Source: Moraxella sp. VT-16-12
GTDB lineage: Bacteria; Pseudomonadota; Gammaproteobacteria; Pseudomonadales; Moraxellaceae
Assembly (NCBI RefSeq): GCF_002224245.2
Contig: NZ_NKHK02000005.1
Span: 147,755-211,754, forward strand
Direction: 5' to 3'
DNA: 64,000 nucleotides
The notes under the pieces are model-generated. The model ran no database searches and was not told the origin of the DNA. It saw only the letters and a program-made list of their open reading frames with translations. Within the stretch, counting starts at the first letter, position 1, and the number at the start of each line of letters is the position of its first letter. Below, piece by piece: positions 52,774 to 60,850 of the stretch. The position numbers and the translations under genes were made by a program.

Positions 52774-53937
52774 ATGACAACACTGACAACCTTATCAAAA
52801 ACTGCGATGGCGGTTGTGGCACTGCTGACACTCAGTGCCTGCCAAAAAGACGACACGCCAAGTACGCCCACACTAAGTGCCAAACAAATCGCCAAACTCA
52901 TTCCTAGTCGCGTCAAAAACCGCCAAAGCTGGGCGGGCGATATTGAGCGTGTGTTTGATGAGCTAAAACTGCACAAAGACAAACAAAATCTGTGTACCGT
53001 CATTGCGGTGATTGACCAAGAATCTAATTTTCATGCCAATCCTAGCGTGCCAAATTTGGGTGAAGCATCGCTAAAAGAGATAGACAGCCGTTTGGAGAGT
53101 AAACTTGGCAAACAGCTTGCTGGTGTGTTTCGCACCATGCTTGCCACCAAGCCCAGCAAAGACAACAACTTTGTCAAACAAATCAAAGCGGTCAAAACCG
53201 AAAAAGAGCTTGATGAGCTGTATCAAGCCATTTTTGATTATTTTACCACCACTTATAAGGTGTCAGGGGTCAATAGCTTAACCAAGCTCACTGGGGAAGC
53301 CTTGGATGAGCGGCTCAATCCCATCACCACCCTTGGCTCCATGCAGGTGCATATCAACTACGCCAAAGCCCACCGCCGTGCCAACATGACCGACCGCACA
53401 TTGCGTGCTGATTTGTATGGGCAATATGGCGGGCTGTATTATGGCATTCATCGCTTGATGAAGTATAAAGCCGATTATGATAAGCCCTTGTATCGTTTTG
53501 CAGATTATAACTCGGGGATTTATTCTAGTCGTAATGCCGCTTTTCAGCAGCGTGTGGCGACTTTGACTGGCAAAAAACTTGCCATTGATGGGGATTTGCT
53601 CTTGTATAGTGGCGGTGGCGTGTCGGACAAAGTGGGACAAACCGAGCAAGCACTCATTGCCCTTTTGGCGACCACACCCACACCCATGAGCGACAAGCAA
53701 ATCCGTAGCGACCTTAAAAAAGAAAAAAAGCAAAGTTTTGAAAGCACGCAAACTTATCAAGAAGTCAATCGTTTGTTTGAAGCCAAAAGGGGCAAAAAAC
53801 CCAGTTATGCCATCATGCCCCAAGTTACCATCTCAGGGCCCAAACTCTCCCAAGACTACAACACCAACTGGTTTGCCACACGAGTGGATAAACGCTATCA
53901 AACGTGTATGAGCACCGCCAAACAGCTAAAATTATAA
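52774..53937 (+). CDS. DUF1615-family lipoprotein
   Basis: A 387-residue lipoprotein with lipobox LTLSAC. The body has a lysozyme-like pattern (VIAVIDQESNFHANPSVPN near residue 75 with an Asp-Gln-Glu-Ser, then LGSMQVHINYA near 185 and YGGLYYGIHRLM near 220), as in the DUF1615 family. A role in peptidoglycan cleavage is plausible from this similarity but is inference. It is followed 18 bases later by the esterase gene. Confidence 0.82.
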   Translation: MTTLTTLSKTAMAVVALLTLSACQKDDTPSTPTLSAKQIAKLIPSRVKNRQSWAGDIERVFDELKLHKDKQNLCTVIAVIDQESNFHANPSVPNLGEASLKEIDSRLESKLGKQLAGVFRTMLATKPSKDNNFVKQIKAVKTEKELDELYQAIFDYFTTTYKVSGVNSLTKLTGEALDERLNPITTLGSMQVHINYAKAHRRANMTDRTLRADLYGQYGGLYYGIHRLMKYKADYDKPLYRFADYNSGIYSSRNAAFQQRVATLTGKKLAIDGDLLLYSGGGVSDKVGQTEQALIALLATTPTPMSDKQIRSDLKKEKKQSFESTQTYQEVNRLFEAKRGKKPSYAIMPQVTISGPKLSQDYNTNWFATRVDKRYQTCMSTAKQLKL

Positions 53938-53955
53938 CCAACTGATGAAACGATG

Positions 53956-54552
53956 ATGACCATTATTTATTTACATGGGTTAGACAGCGACCCAAACGCC
54001 ACCAAAGCTGTCATCACCAAAAACCACGCTGGCACACATGACATCAAAGTGCTGTGCCCTGACCTAAATTGCCCACCTGATGAGGTAGTCAGCAAAGTGC
54101 TTGTTTTGATAAATGCCAATGATGACGTGGTGCTGATAGGCTCATCTTTGGGTGGTTATTTTGCCAATCTCATCTCGGACATGACAGGCACACCTGCGAT
54201 TTTACTCAACCCAAGCATTCGTCCTGATGTCAGTTTTCGGCGGTTTTTGAGTGATAATTTTGACGATAAACCCTTGCAAAAAGACACGGTGATTTATACC
54301 ACCACAGGCGGTTGGCAGATTAAATTTGCGGATTTGGCGTGGTTTGAGATGCACCCTTTGACCGTTGACAATCCCAATAAAATCAAAGTACTACTCAAAA
54401 TGGGTGATGAGCTGCTAAATGCTCATGTCAGCTGTCAATTTTATCAAGACAAAGGAGTGTTTGTGCTTGCCCAAGACGGTGGCGACCATCGGATGAGTGA
54501 TTATGAGAGTCAGATTGTGCAAATATTAAAATGGGTGGGTGAGATTGGTTAG
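53956..54552 (+). CDS. YqiA-like alpha/beta hydrolase
   Basis: A 198-residue esterase-like protein. It begins IIYLHGLDSDPNATKA (oxyanion HG), has the nucleophile elbow VLIGSSLGGYFANL near residue 68 and LLNPSIRP near 93, and ends with a catalytic His candidate in DGGDHRMSD near 180. This matches the UPF0227/YqiA family of small esterases. It is the last core gene before an AT-rich accessory segment. An alternative ATG three bases upstream exists. Confidence 0.85.
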   Translation: MTIIYLHGLDSDPNATKAVITKNHAGTHDIKVLCPDLNCPPDEVVSKVLVLINANDDVVLIGSSLGGYFANLISDMTGTPAILLNPSIRPDVSFRRFLSDNFDDKPLQKDTVIYTTTGGWQIKFADLAWFEMHPLTVDNPNKIKVLLKMGDELLNAHVSCQFYQDKGVFVLAQDGGDHRMSDYESQIVQILKWVGEIG

Positions 54553-54785
54553 TATCGTCGCAATTTAAGGGTATTTAATGTGATTTTTGATAATTTGTCT
54601 TTATTAACCAAATGGTTTAAAATTTTATAAACATGACCACCACTTGCTACCATAATCCCTTAGTGATTGAGGTTTGTCAGCCGAAGTTGGTGGAGAGGGA
54701 TAGGTCGGTGGGTATGTGGTGGAGTTGTCTTTCTGTTGCTAATGAATCTTAATATTTTTATTCACTATTTAAAAAGGAAATTAAT
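54553..54785. other. accessory junction without a recognised gene
   Basis: A 39-codon plus-strand frame (ATG near 54633, ending MWWSCLSVANES) is present but has no recognised relatives or good ribosome site. Composition changes here from the core to the AT-rich DUF262 gene. An AAGGA site 7 bases before ATG 54786 serves that gene. Confidence 0.35.
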
Positions 54786-56495
54786 ATGGCAAATTGGAAA
54801 ACATATCGTATTTCTGATGTGGTTAATGAGATTGATGAAGGTAAATATGTTTTACCTGTTATTCAGCGTCCATTAGTCTGGTCTGAAGAAAAGATGGAAT
54901 TACTTTTTGATACTTTATTAAAAGGAGATAGTTTTAGTGGGGTAATTGCTATAAAGGAGGAGAAAGATAAAAAACCTTTGTTTAATTACCGCCCTTTTAC
55001 CAAAACAGGAGAATTTATTGATAGCCGAGAAATTGAAAATTTAAGACAAACACAATTTTTTATCATCGATGGTCAGCAAAGATTACAAACCTTTTATATT
55101 GGATTGACGGGATCTTTTTATGGTAAGGTTTTATATTTTGATTTGTATAGTAATTATAAATCTTATTATGAATTCAAATTTGAAAAAGAAGAAAGCCAAT
55201 TACCTAAAATATCTAGAGATGATGGAAGAATTTTAAACAAACATTTATGGTATCCAGTTAAATTATTATTAAATGATTTGAAAGATATAAATGATGAAGA
55301 ACAAGTGGCTGATGAGATCATAGAGCGTTTTTCTACTTCTGAAGATGTAGAAAAAGAGCATATTAGGAAAAATATTAAAGCATTTTACAAGCATGTTATT
55401 ACTTCGGAGAGTCTGGGTATTTCTATTGTTAATATAAATAAAAGTCTCCCAGAACAAAAAAATAGACAGCGTATCGTAGAGTTATTTAGGCGATTGAATG
55501 ATGGAGGAACTAAATTATCATCATTCGATTTAGTTGCGTCTATATTAAAAGGTTTTGATTGGAAAATGGAGGCTTTTCTGAAACAAATTCTATCGGATTA
55601 TCAAGATATTGGTTTGACGCAAGATAATCTGATTAAGTTGATTTTTTTATTGCAGGATAATCACAATAAAGAAATGGCGGATATAGAAGCTAAAGATGCA
55701 GATTTTGCTATTGCAAATCAAGAAAAGATACAAGCAGTTTTATATTCGACTAAGCAATTTTTGAAAAATGCAGATTTGTATGGATATTATCAAGAAGGCA
55801 GTCGTTCATTTATTCCTTTGTTCTTTATTGCTTACCATTTATTTCATCAAAATAAATCAATAGAAAAAATCGAATCATATTTCGATAACCATGATACGGG
55901 AAATCAAGATTTTCTACTAATAAGAAAATGGTTATATCATTCTTTGATAAATGGTGTATTTCGTAGTCGTGGAGCAGGTTGGGTTTCCTATAAAACAGGA
56001 GTTCGTAAATTATTAAATACTATCAAATTTCATAAAAATGAACCATTTCCAATCCAGGAGTTGTTTGATGTATACATTCAGCATCCATTAAATTTTGTTT
56101 TGGATTACTCTGTAAATGATTTGGTTAATTTAGATTCTACCTTTATTTACTATTTAATGTACGACTGTAAATCTACTACTCGTGTCAATGATATTGATCA
56201 TATCATGCCCAAGTCTATTTTACAGACATATAATTACTCTTGGGATAAGATTAATAGTATTGCTAATTATCAGTTGTTAGATTATTCAACTAATCGTGGT
56301 AATAAAAACGCTTGTGCTTTTGCAGAATGGGTTAACAATGAAAATAATGTGAAAGATAAAGAGCGTTATCTGCATACACATTTGATTCCAATAGATGAAA
56401 TGCTATGGGGTGAAGATAAATTTGAAGAGTTTATTGAAGAGAGAGCAAAGTTAATTATCAAAAAAGTTAATTCTTATTTTATTAAATTGGATTAA
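54786..56495 (+). CDS. DUF262/DUF1524 (GmrSD-type) nuclease
   Basis: A 569-residue fused protein. Residues 1 to about 300 form a DUF262 domain, a ParB/sulfiredoxin-like NTPase fold, with VLPVIQRPLVW near 22 and the catalytic-type IIDGQQRLQTF near 95. The C-terminal region is DUF1524 with an HNH-type nuclease motif, DIDHIMPKS near 472 and NYQLLDYSTNRGNKN near 497. The architecture is that of GmrSD and related modification-dependent restriction and anti-phage proteins, acting in the cytoplasm. It is a single gene with much lower GC than its neighbours, which suggests acquisition. It lies between yqiA-like and a dead cas1. Confidence 0.85.
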   Translation: MANWKTYRISDVVNEIDEGKYVLPVIQRPLVWSEEKMELLFDTLLKGDSFSGVIAIKEEKDKKPLFNYRPFTKTGEFIDSREIENLRQTQFFIIDGQQRLQTFYIGLTGSFYGKVLYFDLYSNYKSYYEFKFEKEESQLPKISRDDGRILNKHLWYPVKLLLNDLKDINDEEQVADEIIERFSTSEDVEKEHIRKNIKAFYKHVITSESLGISIVNINKSLPEQKNRQRIVELFRRLNDGGTKLSSFDLVASILKGFDWKMEAFLKQILSDYQDIGLTQDNLIKLIFLLQDNHNKEMADIEAKDADFAIANQEKIQAVLYSTKQFLKNADLYGYYQEGSRSFIPLFFIAYHLFHQNKSIEKIESYFDNHDTGNQDFLLIRKWLYHSLINGVFRSRGAGWVSYKTGVRKLLNTIKFHKNEPFPIQELFDVYIQHPLNFVLDYSVNDLVNLDSTFIYYLMYDCKSTTRVNDIDHIMPKSILQTYNYSWDKINSIANYQLLDYSTNRGNKNACAFAEWVNNENNVKDKERYLHTHLIPIDEMLWGEDKFEEFIEERAKLIIKKVNSYFIKLD

Positions 56496-56642
56496 TTGAT
56501 AATAAAAAAGCTTTGTAAATTTCAAAATAATTTCTGACACACTGTTATGCCGTTTGAAGCTTAAATTGGTAGGTTTATATCTAACCAGATTTGTTTTAGA
56601 TGGAATTAAAGTTTTGGTTAGAACCAAAGGAGTTTTCCAACC

Positions 56643-56914
56643 ATGCGCAAGCTGCAAAACACGCTGTATATCACCACCCAAGGCAGTTCGGGAAATGCTG
56701 GTGGTGGAGCAGGAGCGTAGGAAGATGGCGTAGTTGCCGGTGCATGCGATTGGGCGTATTTTTTGTTTCGGCAATGTGCTGGTGTCGCCTTTTTTTGATG
56801 GGGTTTTGCGGCGAGAACAATGTGAATTTGGCGTTTTTTACCGAAAACGGACGGTTCTTGGGATGTTTGCAGTGGCGGCAAAGTGGTAATGTGCTATTTG
56901 GTAGATGTGGTTGA
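56643..56914 (+). pseudogene. cas1: cas1 (type I-C CRISPR) N-terminal remnant
   Basis: Across three frames the DNA spells an N-terminal Cas1. It reads MRKLQNTLYITTQG, a small deletion, then MLVVEQERRKMA, a stop, then LPVHAIGRIFCFGNVLVSP, a frameshift, then LMGFCGENNVNLAFFTENG and SGNVLFGRCG. This follows the order and spacing of type I-C Cas1 (beta-sandwich domain). The nuclease domain, cas2, other cas genes and a repeat array are absent. An AAAGGAG site is retained upstream. At least one stop and two frame disruptions make it dead. Confidence 0.75.
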
Positions 56915-56944
56915 TTTGCCTTGTACTAATGTTAGTATACAAGC

Positions 56945-56960
56945 TGTTCCACGTGAAACA
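56945..56960. promoter_or_regulatory. parS: parS-type site downstream of cas1 remnant
   Basis: TGTTCCACGTGAAACA, a sequence used as parS in several bacteria, intergenic between the cas1 relic and yigZ. Confidence 0.75.
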
Positions 56961-57051
56961 TATTTGTTCTTTATGTTTTGTTGTGCAGGTCAATTTCGTG
57001 CAGATAATATTTTTCCATGATAACTTTTGATGTAAGTTGGGCTCTGTTATC

Positions 57052-57645
57052 TTATATGTTTTGTATCTTGCCATATATTCCCAAATGCTCTGCAAATTCT
57101 GTCGCTTTTTCGCTGTCTATTTGTACCATCATCACAACATCATGGGCATAATCTGCCGATAAAATCTCTCCTTTGACTTGTCCTATCAGGTAACGAACTT
57201 GGGCTTCGTGAGCAAAGCTGCACACAACTTTAAGCACAGATTTTGGTATAAAAGGCACAATCACCATCTTATCTACCACCATTTGTGTGGCGGTGGCATA
57301 GGCTCGTGTCAGCCCGCCCGCTCCTAGCTTGATTCCCCCAAAATATCGCACCACAACCACCAACACATTGCCAATACCTTTATGTTGTAAAACATTTAAA
57401 ATCGGTCTGCCTGCGGTACCATTTGGCTCGCCATCGTCATCAAAGCCTGCGTGTGTGGTGTTGTTTGGGTCGCCCAAAATATAAGCCAAACAATGATGGC
57501 GTGCGTCTGGGTAGCTGCTTTTGAGCTGTTCCACGTGGAACATAAGCTCGTCTTTGCGTTTTATTGGGTAAGCAAATGCCAAAAACTCAGACTTTTTGAT
57601 TTCATAGACGGCTTGACAAGGGGCGGATAAGGTGTGATAGGTCAT
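57052..57645 (-). CDS. yigZ: IMPACT-family protein YigZ
   Basis: A 197-residue protein with the UPF0029/IMPACT N-terminal domain (KKSEFLAFAYPI, then AYILGD, DDGEPNGTAGRPIL and VVVRYFGGIKLGAGGLTRAY). A C-terminal DUF1949 domain follows. The cellular role is not established. A perfect parS palindrome (57527-57542) sits inside the coding sequence. It is divergent from rsuA, with 64 bases between the starts. Confidence 0.92.
   Translation of the reverse strand: MTYHTLSAPCQAVYEIKKSEFLAFAYPIKRKDELMFHVEQLKSSYPDARHHCLAYILGDPNNTTHAGFDDDGEPNGTAGRPILNVLQHKGIGNVLVVVVRYFGGIKLGAGGLTRAYATATQMVVDKMVIVPFIPKSVLKVVCSFAHEAQVRYLIGQVKGEILSADYAHDVVMMVQIDSEKATEFAEHLGIYGKIQNI
57527..57542. promoter_or_regulatory. 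parS: parS-type site in yigZ
   Basis: TGTTCCACGTGGAACA, a perfect 16-base palindrome of the parS type within yigZ. Confidence 0.7.
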
Positions 57646-57709
57646 TTTGCTTTATAAAAATTTTGGCTAATGATACAATGGTTTCATTTTAACATAAATA
57701 ACATTACTT

Positions 57710-58414
57710 ATGAGATTAGATAAATTTTTAAGCAAAGCCACCGAATTATCTCGCTCTGACGCTAAAAAAGTATTGCATCGTGGCGAAATTACTGTCAATG
57801 ATAACATTGTTAAAGATGGTAGCATGCACATTGATGTCGCCAATGATGAAGTGTTATGGGTGGGCGAGCCTTTGTCGGTTGCTGATGGCAATCGCTATAT
57901 TTTACTCTACAAACCTGATGGTTTTGAATGCACCTTAAAAGCAAAAGAATACCCCATTGTTACTGATTTGATTGCCGTGCCAGAAGTGGGGAATTTACGC
58001 ATTGCAGGGCGACTTGATGTGGATACCACAGGGGCGCTGCTCTTGTCTGATGATGGAGCGTGGCTACACCGAGTAACCAGTCCTAAGCATCACCAACCCA
58101 AACGCTATGAGATAACGCTTGCTAACCCCATGAACGCTGATGAGCAGGCACTTGCCATCAAACAAATCGCTAATGGCATTTTACTTGAAGGCGACAACGA
58201 AAAAACTCGCCCTGCCAAGCTGTCTTTTGTGGACGACACGCACGCCACATTGATTTTGACCGAAGGTAAATACCATCAAGTCAAACGTATGATGGCGTAT
58301 TTTGGCAATAAGGTGATTGAACTACACCGAGCAAGCATTGGCAATATCACCCTTGATGGTTTAGAGATGGGTGAATGTCGGTTTTTGACGGCGGATGAGA
58401 TCAAGGAGTTTTGA
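57710..58414 (+). CDS. rsuA: 16S rRNA pseudouridine synthase RsuA-family
   Basis: A 234-residue enzyme with an N-terminal S4 RNA-binding domain (MRLDKFLSKATELSRSDAKK) and the catalytic domain with AGRLDVDTTGALLLSDDG near residue 105 (the Asp is the nucleophile), followed by EGKYHQVKRMMAYFGNKV near 185. The length and N-terminus match RsuA, which modifies U516 of 16S rRNA. Its stop overlaps the dtd start (TGATGA). Confidence 0.9.
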   Translation: MRLDKFLSKATELSRSDAKKVLHRGEITVNDNIVKDGSMHIDVANDEVLWVGEPLSVADGNRYILLYKPDGFECTLKAKEYPIVTDLIAVPEVGNLRIAGRLDVDTTGALLLSDDGAWLHRVTSPKHHQPKRYEITLANPMNADEQALAIKQIANGILLEGDNEKTRPAKLSFVDDTHATLILTEGKYHQVKRMMAYFGNKVIELHRASIGNITLDGLEMGECRFLTADEIKEF

Positions 58415-58866
58415 TGAAAGCGTTAATTCAGCGTGTCAAATCAGCTCATGTTGCGGTTGGTGATAAGTTGGTGGGTCAGATTGGGGTGGGCGTGCTGGCT
58501 TATGTGGGCATTGGTAGGGATGATGATTTTACTCATGCGTGTAAGCTGATTGATAAAATTCTAAGCTATCGTATTTTTGAGAACACCACCGATTCTGATA
58601 AACTTGGCAAGATGGATAAAAGCCTGGCAGATGTGGGTGGCGGACTGCTTTTGGTATCACAATTTACGCTCATGGCACATACTAATAAGGGTCGTCGCCC
58701 TGATTTTGCTCCTGCCATGTCTCCAAATGATGCCAAGGTGTTGTTTGATAAAATGATTCATTATGCTAAATCGGTGCATCCTAATGTCCAAACAGGTGAA
58801 TTTGGGGCAGATATGCAAGTTCATGGCATCAATGACGGCCCAATAAATTTTCTATTGGAAGTATAG
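58414..58866 (+). CDS. dtd: D-aminoacyl-tRNA deacylase
   Basis: Removes D-amino acids (and glycine from mischarged tRNA-Ala) from tRNA. The 150-residue protein has MKALIQRVKSAHVAV at the start, the SQFTL motif near residue 78 and the family C-terminal block ending INDGPINFLLEV, with the Gly-Pro or equivalent in the NDGP turn. It is coupled to rsuA. It is the last intact core gene before the degraded island. Confidence 0.94.
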   Translation: MKALIQRVKSAHVAVGDKLVGQIGVGVLAYVGIGRDDDFTHACKLIDKILSYRIFENTTDSDKLGKMDKSLADVGGGLLLVSQFTLMAHTNKGRRPDFAPAMSPNDAKVLFDKMIHYAKSVHPNVQTGEFGADMQVHGINDGPINFLLEV

Positions 58867-58972
58867 GTGTTTTGCTTCATATTAAGCAAACTATTACTTT
58901 GAGTTTTAAATACAAATGTTTAATTATGGCATGGTTAAATACCAAAATATCACAGATGATTTGATGAATTGT

Positions 58973-59260
58973 TTATTGATTGCTCTGCTTTTTTATTAAA
59001 TGAAAGCCATTGTAAATAAGTTGTACTGCTCTATCAATTTCGTAAGCCTTAGTCATTCTTCCTGTACATATCCGAAAAGAGCATTCCACTTCTTGCTTTG
59101 AAAGACCCATCTGTCTTAATAATGGAGAGTGATATGAGCTAAACCCATTGCAGGCTGACGTTAAAGAAAAAACAAGGTGAGACTGTACGTGATTGAGTAA
59201 TTGTAAAGCATTTAGAAAAACGAGATTTTCATAAAAGCTGCGTTTAGTTGCAATAAAATG
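58973..59260 (-). pseudogene. cysteine desulfurase C-terminal remnant
   Basis: The minus strand keeps one open frame of about 96 codons without a start. Its last 70 codons resemble the C-terminus of a class V aminotransferase or cysteine desulfurase: LTSACNGFSSYHSPLLRQMG, then LSKQEVECSFRICTGRMTK, then EIDRAVQLI. The first part matches the active-site cysteine loop (GSACSSG in functional enzymes), here SACNGFSS. It is truncated at its 5' end and cannot work alone. Relatives include IscS and DndA types; which one cannot be told. Confidence 0.65.
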
Positions 59261-59339
59261 CTAAATTTGAACTGTTGCTTTTTCTTTGGACAATTTTGTT
59301 AAAATATATCAGTCCAAAACCCCTTAATCTCAAACAACA

Positions 59340-59372
59340 AAAAAGCCCAAATCATAAGATTTGGACTTTTAA
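59340..59372 (-). terminator. terminator attached to tRNA-Gly fragment, left copy
   Basis: On the minus strand CCAAATC-TTAT-GATTTGG is followed by GCTTTTTT. It lies directly downstream of the tRNA-Gly 3' fragment and probably came with it. Confidence 0.6.
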
Positions 59373-59376
59373 AATT

Positions 59377-59421
59377 TGGAGCGGGAAACGAGATTCGAAC
59401 TCGCGACCCCAACCTTGGCAA
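59377..59421 (-). tRNA. tRNA-Gly(GCC) 3' fragment, left copy (attachment-site remnant)
   Basis: The 45 bases equal the anticodon loop to CCA end of a glycine tRNA: GCCAAGG, then the T arm GTTCGAATC, then the acceptor strand and CCA. The 5' half is missing. Beyond it the sequence (GCCCAAGATT on the minus strand) is not tRNA. This is the usual footprint of a tyrosine recombinase integrating at a tRNA. Confidence 0.75.
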
Positions 59422-59549
59422 TCTTGGGCGACTATTTTTCTCCAAATAACCTTATTTTATCTTAAATTATCTCTTTAAATATCAATATTTTATGATTATT
59501 ATCAGTGTTGATGATAATTACGCACTTTGTTGTATTTTTATATATTGTC

Positions 59550-59589
59550 ACGAAAAATGGTAGGATAAATTTACCCCATCATTTTTCGT
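59550..59589. repeat. 40-bp palindrome, left copy
   Basis: ACGAAAAATGGTAGG and CCCATCATTTTTCGT are inverted, with two mismatches, around ATAAATTTAC. A related half occurs at 63413-63449 next to the other tRNA fragment. Confidence 0.55.
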
Positions 59590-59713
59590 CATTTATCATA
59601 TTTTTTAATTTTTCATGCTTAAGCTTGTCAATGAAAGCAGTAGGGATTGATTGAGTTAAATCATTTTTATTTATATTGCCTATTTAACAGTATTAAACTT
59701 TTTTATTCATATC

Positions 59714-59933
59714 CTGAAAGTCGCCAGTTTGGCTTGGTTTGGGTTGACGATTTTGCGGTGATTGTTAGCATTATTCACCGCATATGTTGCGGAGAATATG
59801 TGGTATAAATACCGCAGATAAGTCAAAATTGAAAATGTGATGGTTGATACTTATATTTATGAAGATCCAAATTGGACAAATTGGCATCATGCGCTATTTC
59901 CACAAGGAGTAAGTGGTATGTATGACATGAATG
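59714..59933. repeat. 220-bp perfect inverted repeat, left arm
   Basis: All 220 bases are identical to the reverse complement of 63151-63370. The arm contains a recombinase-core-like palindrome (59772-59798) and the first part of a Fic-like reading frame. Confidence 0.95.
59772..59798. other. recombinase core-like palindrome (left)
   Basis: Two 11-base arms, TATTCACCGCA and TGCGGAGAATA (one mismatch), flank a 5-base centre TATGT. This is the geometry of a tyrosine-recombinase core site, though the arms do not resemble dif. The second copy is at 63286-63312. Confidence 0.45.
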
Positions 59934-60064
59934 TAGTTGCATTACCAGATGATACCAATGATCCGATGCAGGTGGTTTCAGGCGCTAATGGTAAAGCCAA
60001 AGGACACTTTGAAGCACCACAGGCTGATAGATTAGCTGATGAGCTTGAGCGATTTTTTCAGTAG
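59837..60064 (+). pseudogene. Fic-family protein fragment
   Basis: A 75-codon open frame that matches the linker just before the Fic core of DUF4172-type Fic proteins. It reads WTNWHHALFPQGVSGMYDM, then MQVVSGANGKAKGHFEAPQADRLADELERFF (here given in parts: MQVVSG, HFEAP and ADRLADELERFF). The catalytic HPFxxGNGR motif and both flanks are missing, so it has no AMP-transfer activity by itself. Its first 97 bases lie within the inverted repeat; the rest is unique. Confidence 0.7.
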
Positions 60065-60302
60065 TGTAACCATACCACCCTAAGAGACATCAAGATCTGG
60101 TCAAAAAAGGGATTTTGGTGAAGTCGGCAGCCTCTGAGCGTAGTTAGAGCTATGCGCTTGTTTGTTTTGTGAAATAGGCCTTAATGGATATCAGATTAGC
60201 ATAAGGATGCACTACCGCAAACCCAATCAGACAACTCTATTTTAAAAATTCACCCATATGGGATAAAGGTGTCTAAACTCAACCTAATGGCGTCGCTTTC
60301 TC
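60065..60302. other. island debris without a recognised gene
   Basis: No coding frame longer than about 40 codons is supported. A short plus-strand piece (MHYRKPNQTTLF near 60204) could be transposon debris upstream of the IS481-like start. Confidence 0.3.
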
Positions 60303-60420
60303 ATGTGTCATACTAACAATTTCATTATCAAACATAAAGTAGGCTTGCTCAATTTGGGCGAAGAGATCAACACTGTTTTCAGAACCTGTAAGGTGATGGG
60401 TGTATCAATACACTATTCCA
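60303..60420 (+). pseudogene. IS481-type transposase N-terminal remnant
   Basis: ATG TGT CAT starts a frame reading NNFIIKHKVGLLNLGEEINTV, abbreviated here as KHKVGLLNLGEEI, then CKVMGVS. This is the N-terminal helix-turn-helix start of IS481-family transposases (LLNLAEELGNV, then CKVMGVSRDTFYRYQ). After GVS the frame breaks, and the neighbouring frame briefly gives YQY. The DDE catalytic core is absent. Confidence 0.6.
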
Positions 60421-60841
60421 AAAAAGCGTCAACCTCCACCATCAATAAAAAGCACACATGTTGCAGTATGGCGACACTACTGCGCTTCTTCTTATTAACG
60501 GTACAAGTATTTGAAATTAAGAATCCTGTATAAGAGCTATTTTTACGAGCTGGTTTTTTGGTGGTGATACTGGTTTCTTGCCTTAGTTGAGCCAACTCTT
60601 GGTTTAGATCAACAGGCTTTTTGATATCCCGCCTAGCAACAACTTCAATTTTCCAATACTTCTCGTCTAGTAGTTTGATGGCAATTTGTACAAATCGATA
60701 AACCAATGCCCGATCCTTAAAAGGCATTCGCATCTCACTGCGTACAAAACTTGCACTGCGCAAAATCATTACAAAATCATCAAATGCTTTACGATCTGTG
60801 TGATATAAATCGCCTAACTTTTCAAGCAAATTGTGTAGCAA
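60413..60841 (-). CDS. third gene of the recombinase operon, unknown, probably 3'-altered
   Basis: A 142-codon gene starting at TTG 60841 with AGGA 6 bases before it, 10 bases after the recombinase stop. The first 100 residues are helical and charged (LLEKLGDLYHTDRKAFDDFV). The end (about 43 residues) runs into IS481 debris and is probably not original. Three-gene recombinase modules, such as those of Tn554 or GinABC-type islands, have a small third gene in this position; I could not confirm kinship. Confidence 0.5.
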   Translation of the reverse strand: MLHNLLEKLGDLYHTDRKAFDDFVMILRSASFVRSEMRMPFKDRALVYRFVQIAIKLLDEKYWKIEVVARRDIKKPVDLNQELAQLRQETSITTKKPARKNSSYTGFLISNTCTVNKKKRSSVAILQHVCFLLMVEVDAFLE

Positions 60842-60850
60842 AGTGATTTC

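Noticed and set aside
56600..56914. 104-codon single ORF as a gene of its own
   Set aside because: Only its last third matches Cas1; the first two thirds are out of frame with the relic, so the ORF is a by-product of frameshifts.
54553..57051. CRISPR array linked to the cas1 remnant
   Set aside because: I looked for regularly spaced 28-37 base direct repeats around the relic and saw none.
59275..59478. 67-codon plus-strand frame containing KRDSNSRPQPW
   Set aside because: Same artefact: it is the reverse of the left tRNA-Gly fragment.
59772..59798. Chromosomal dif site
   Set aside because: The half-site geometry fits, but arm sequences do not resemble the XerC/XerD consensus, and a dif next to the origin would be unexpected.
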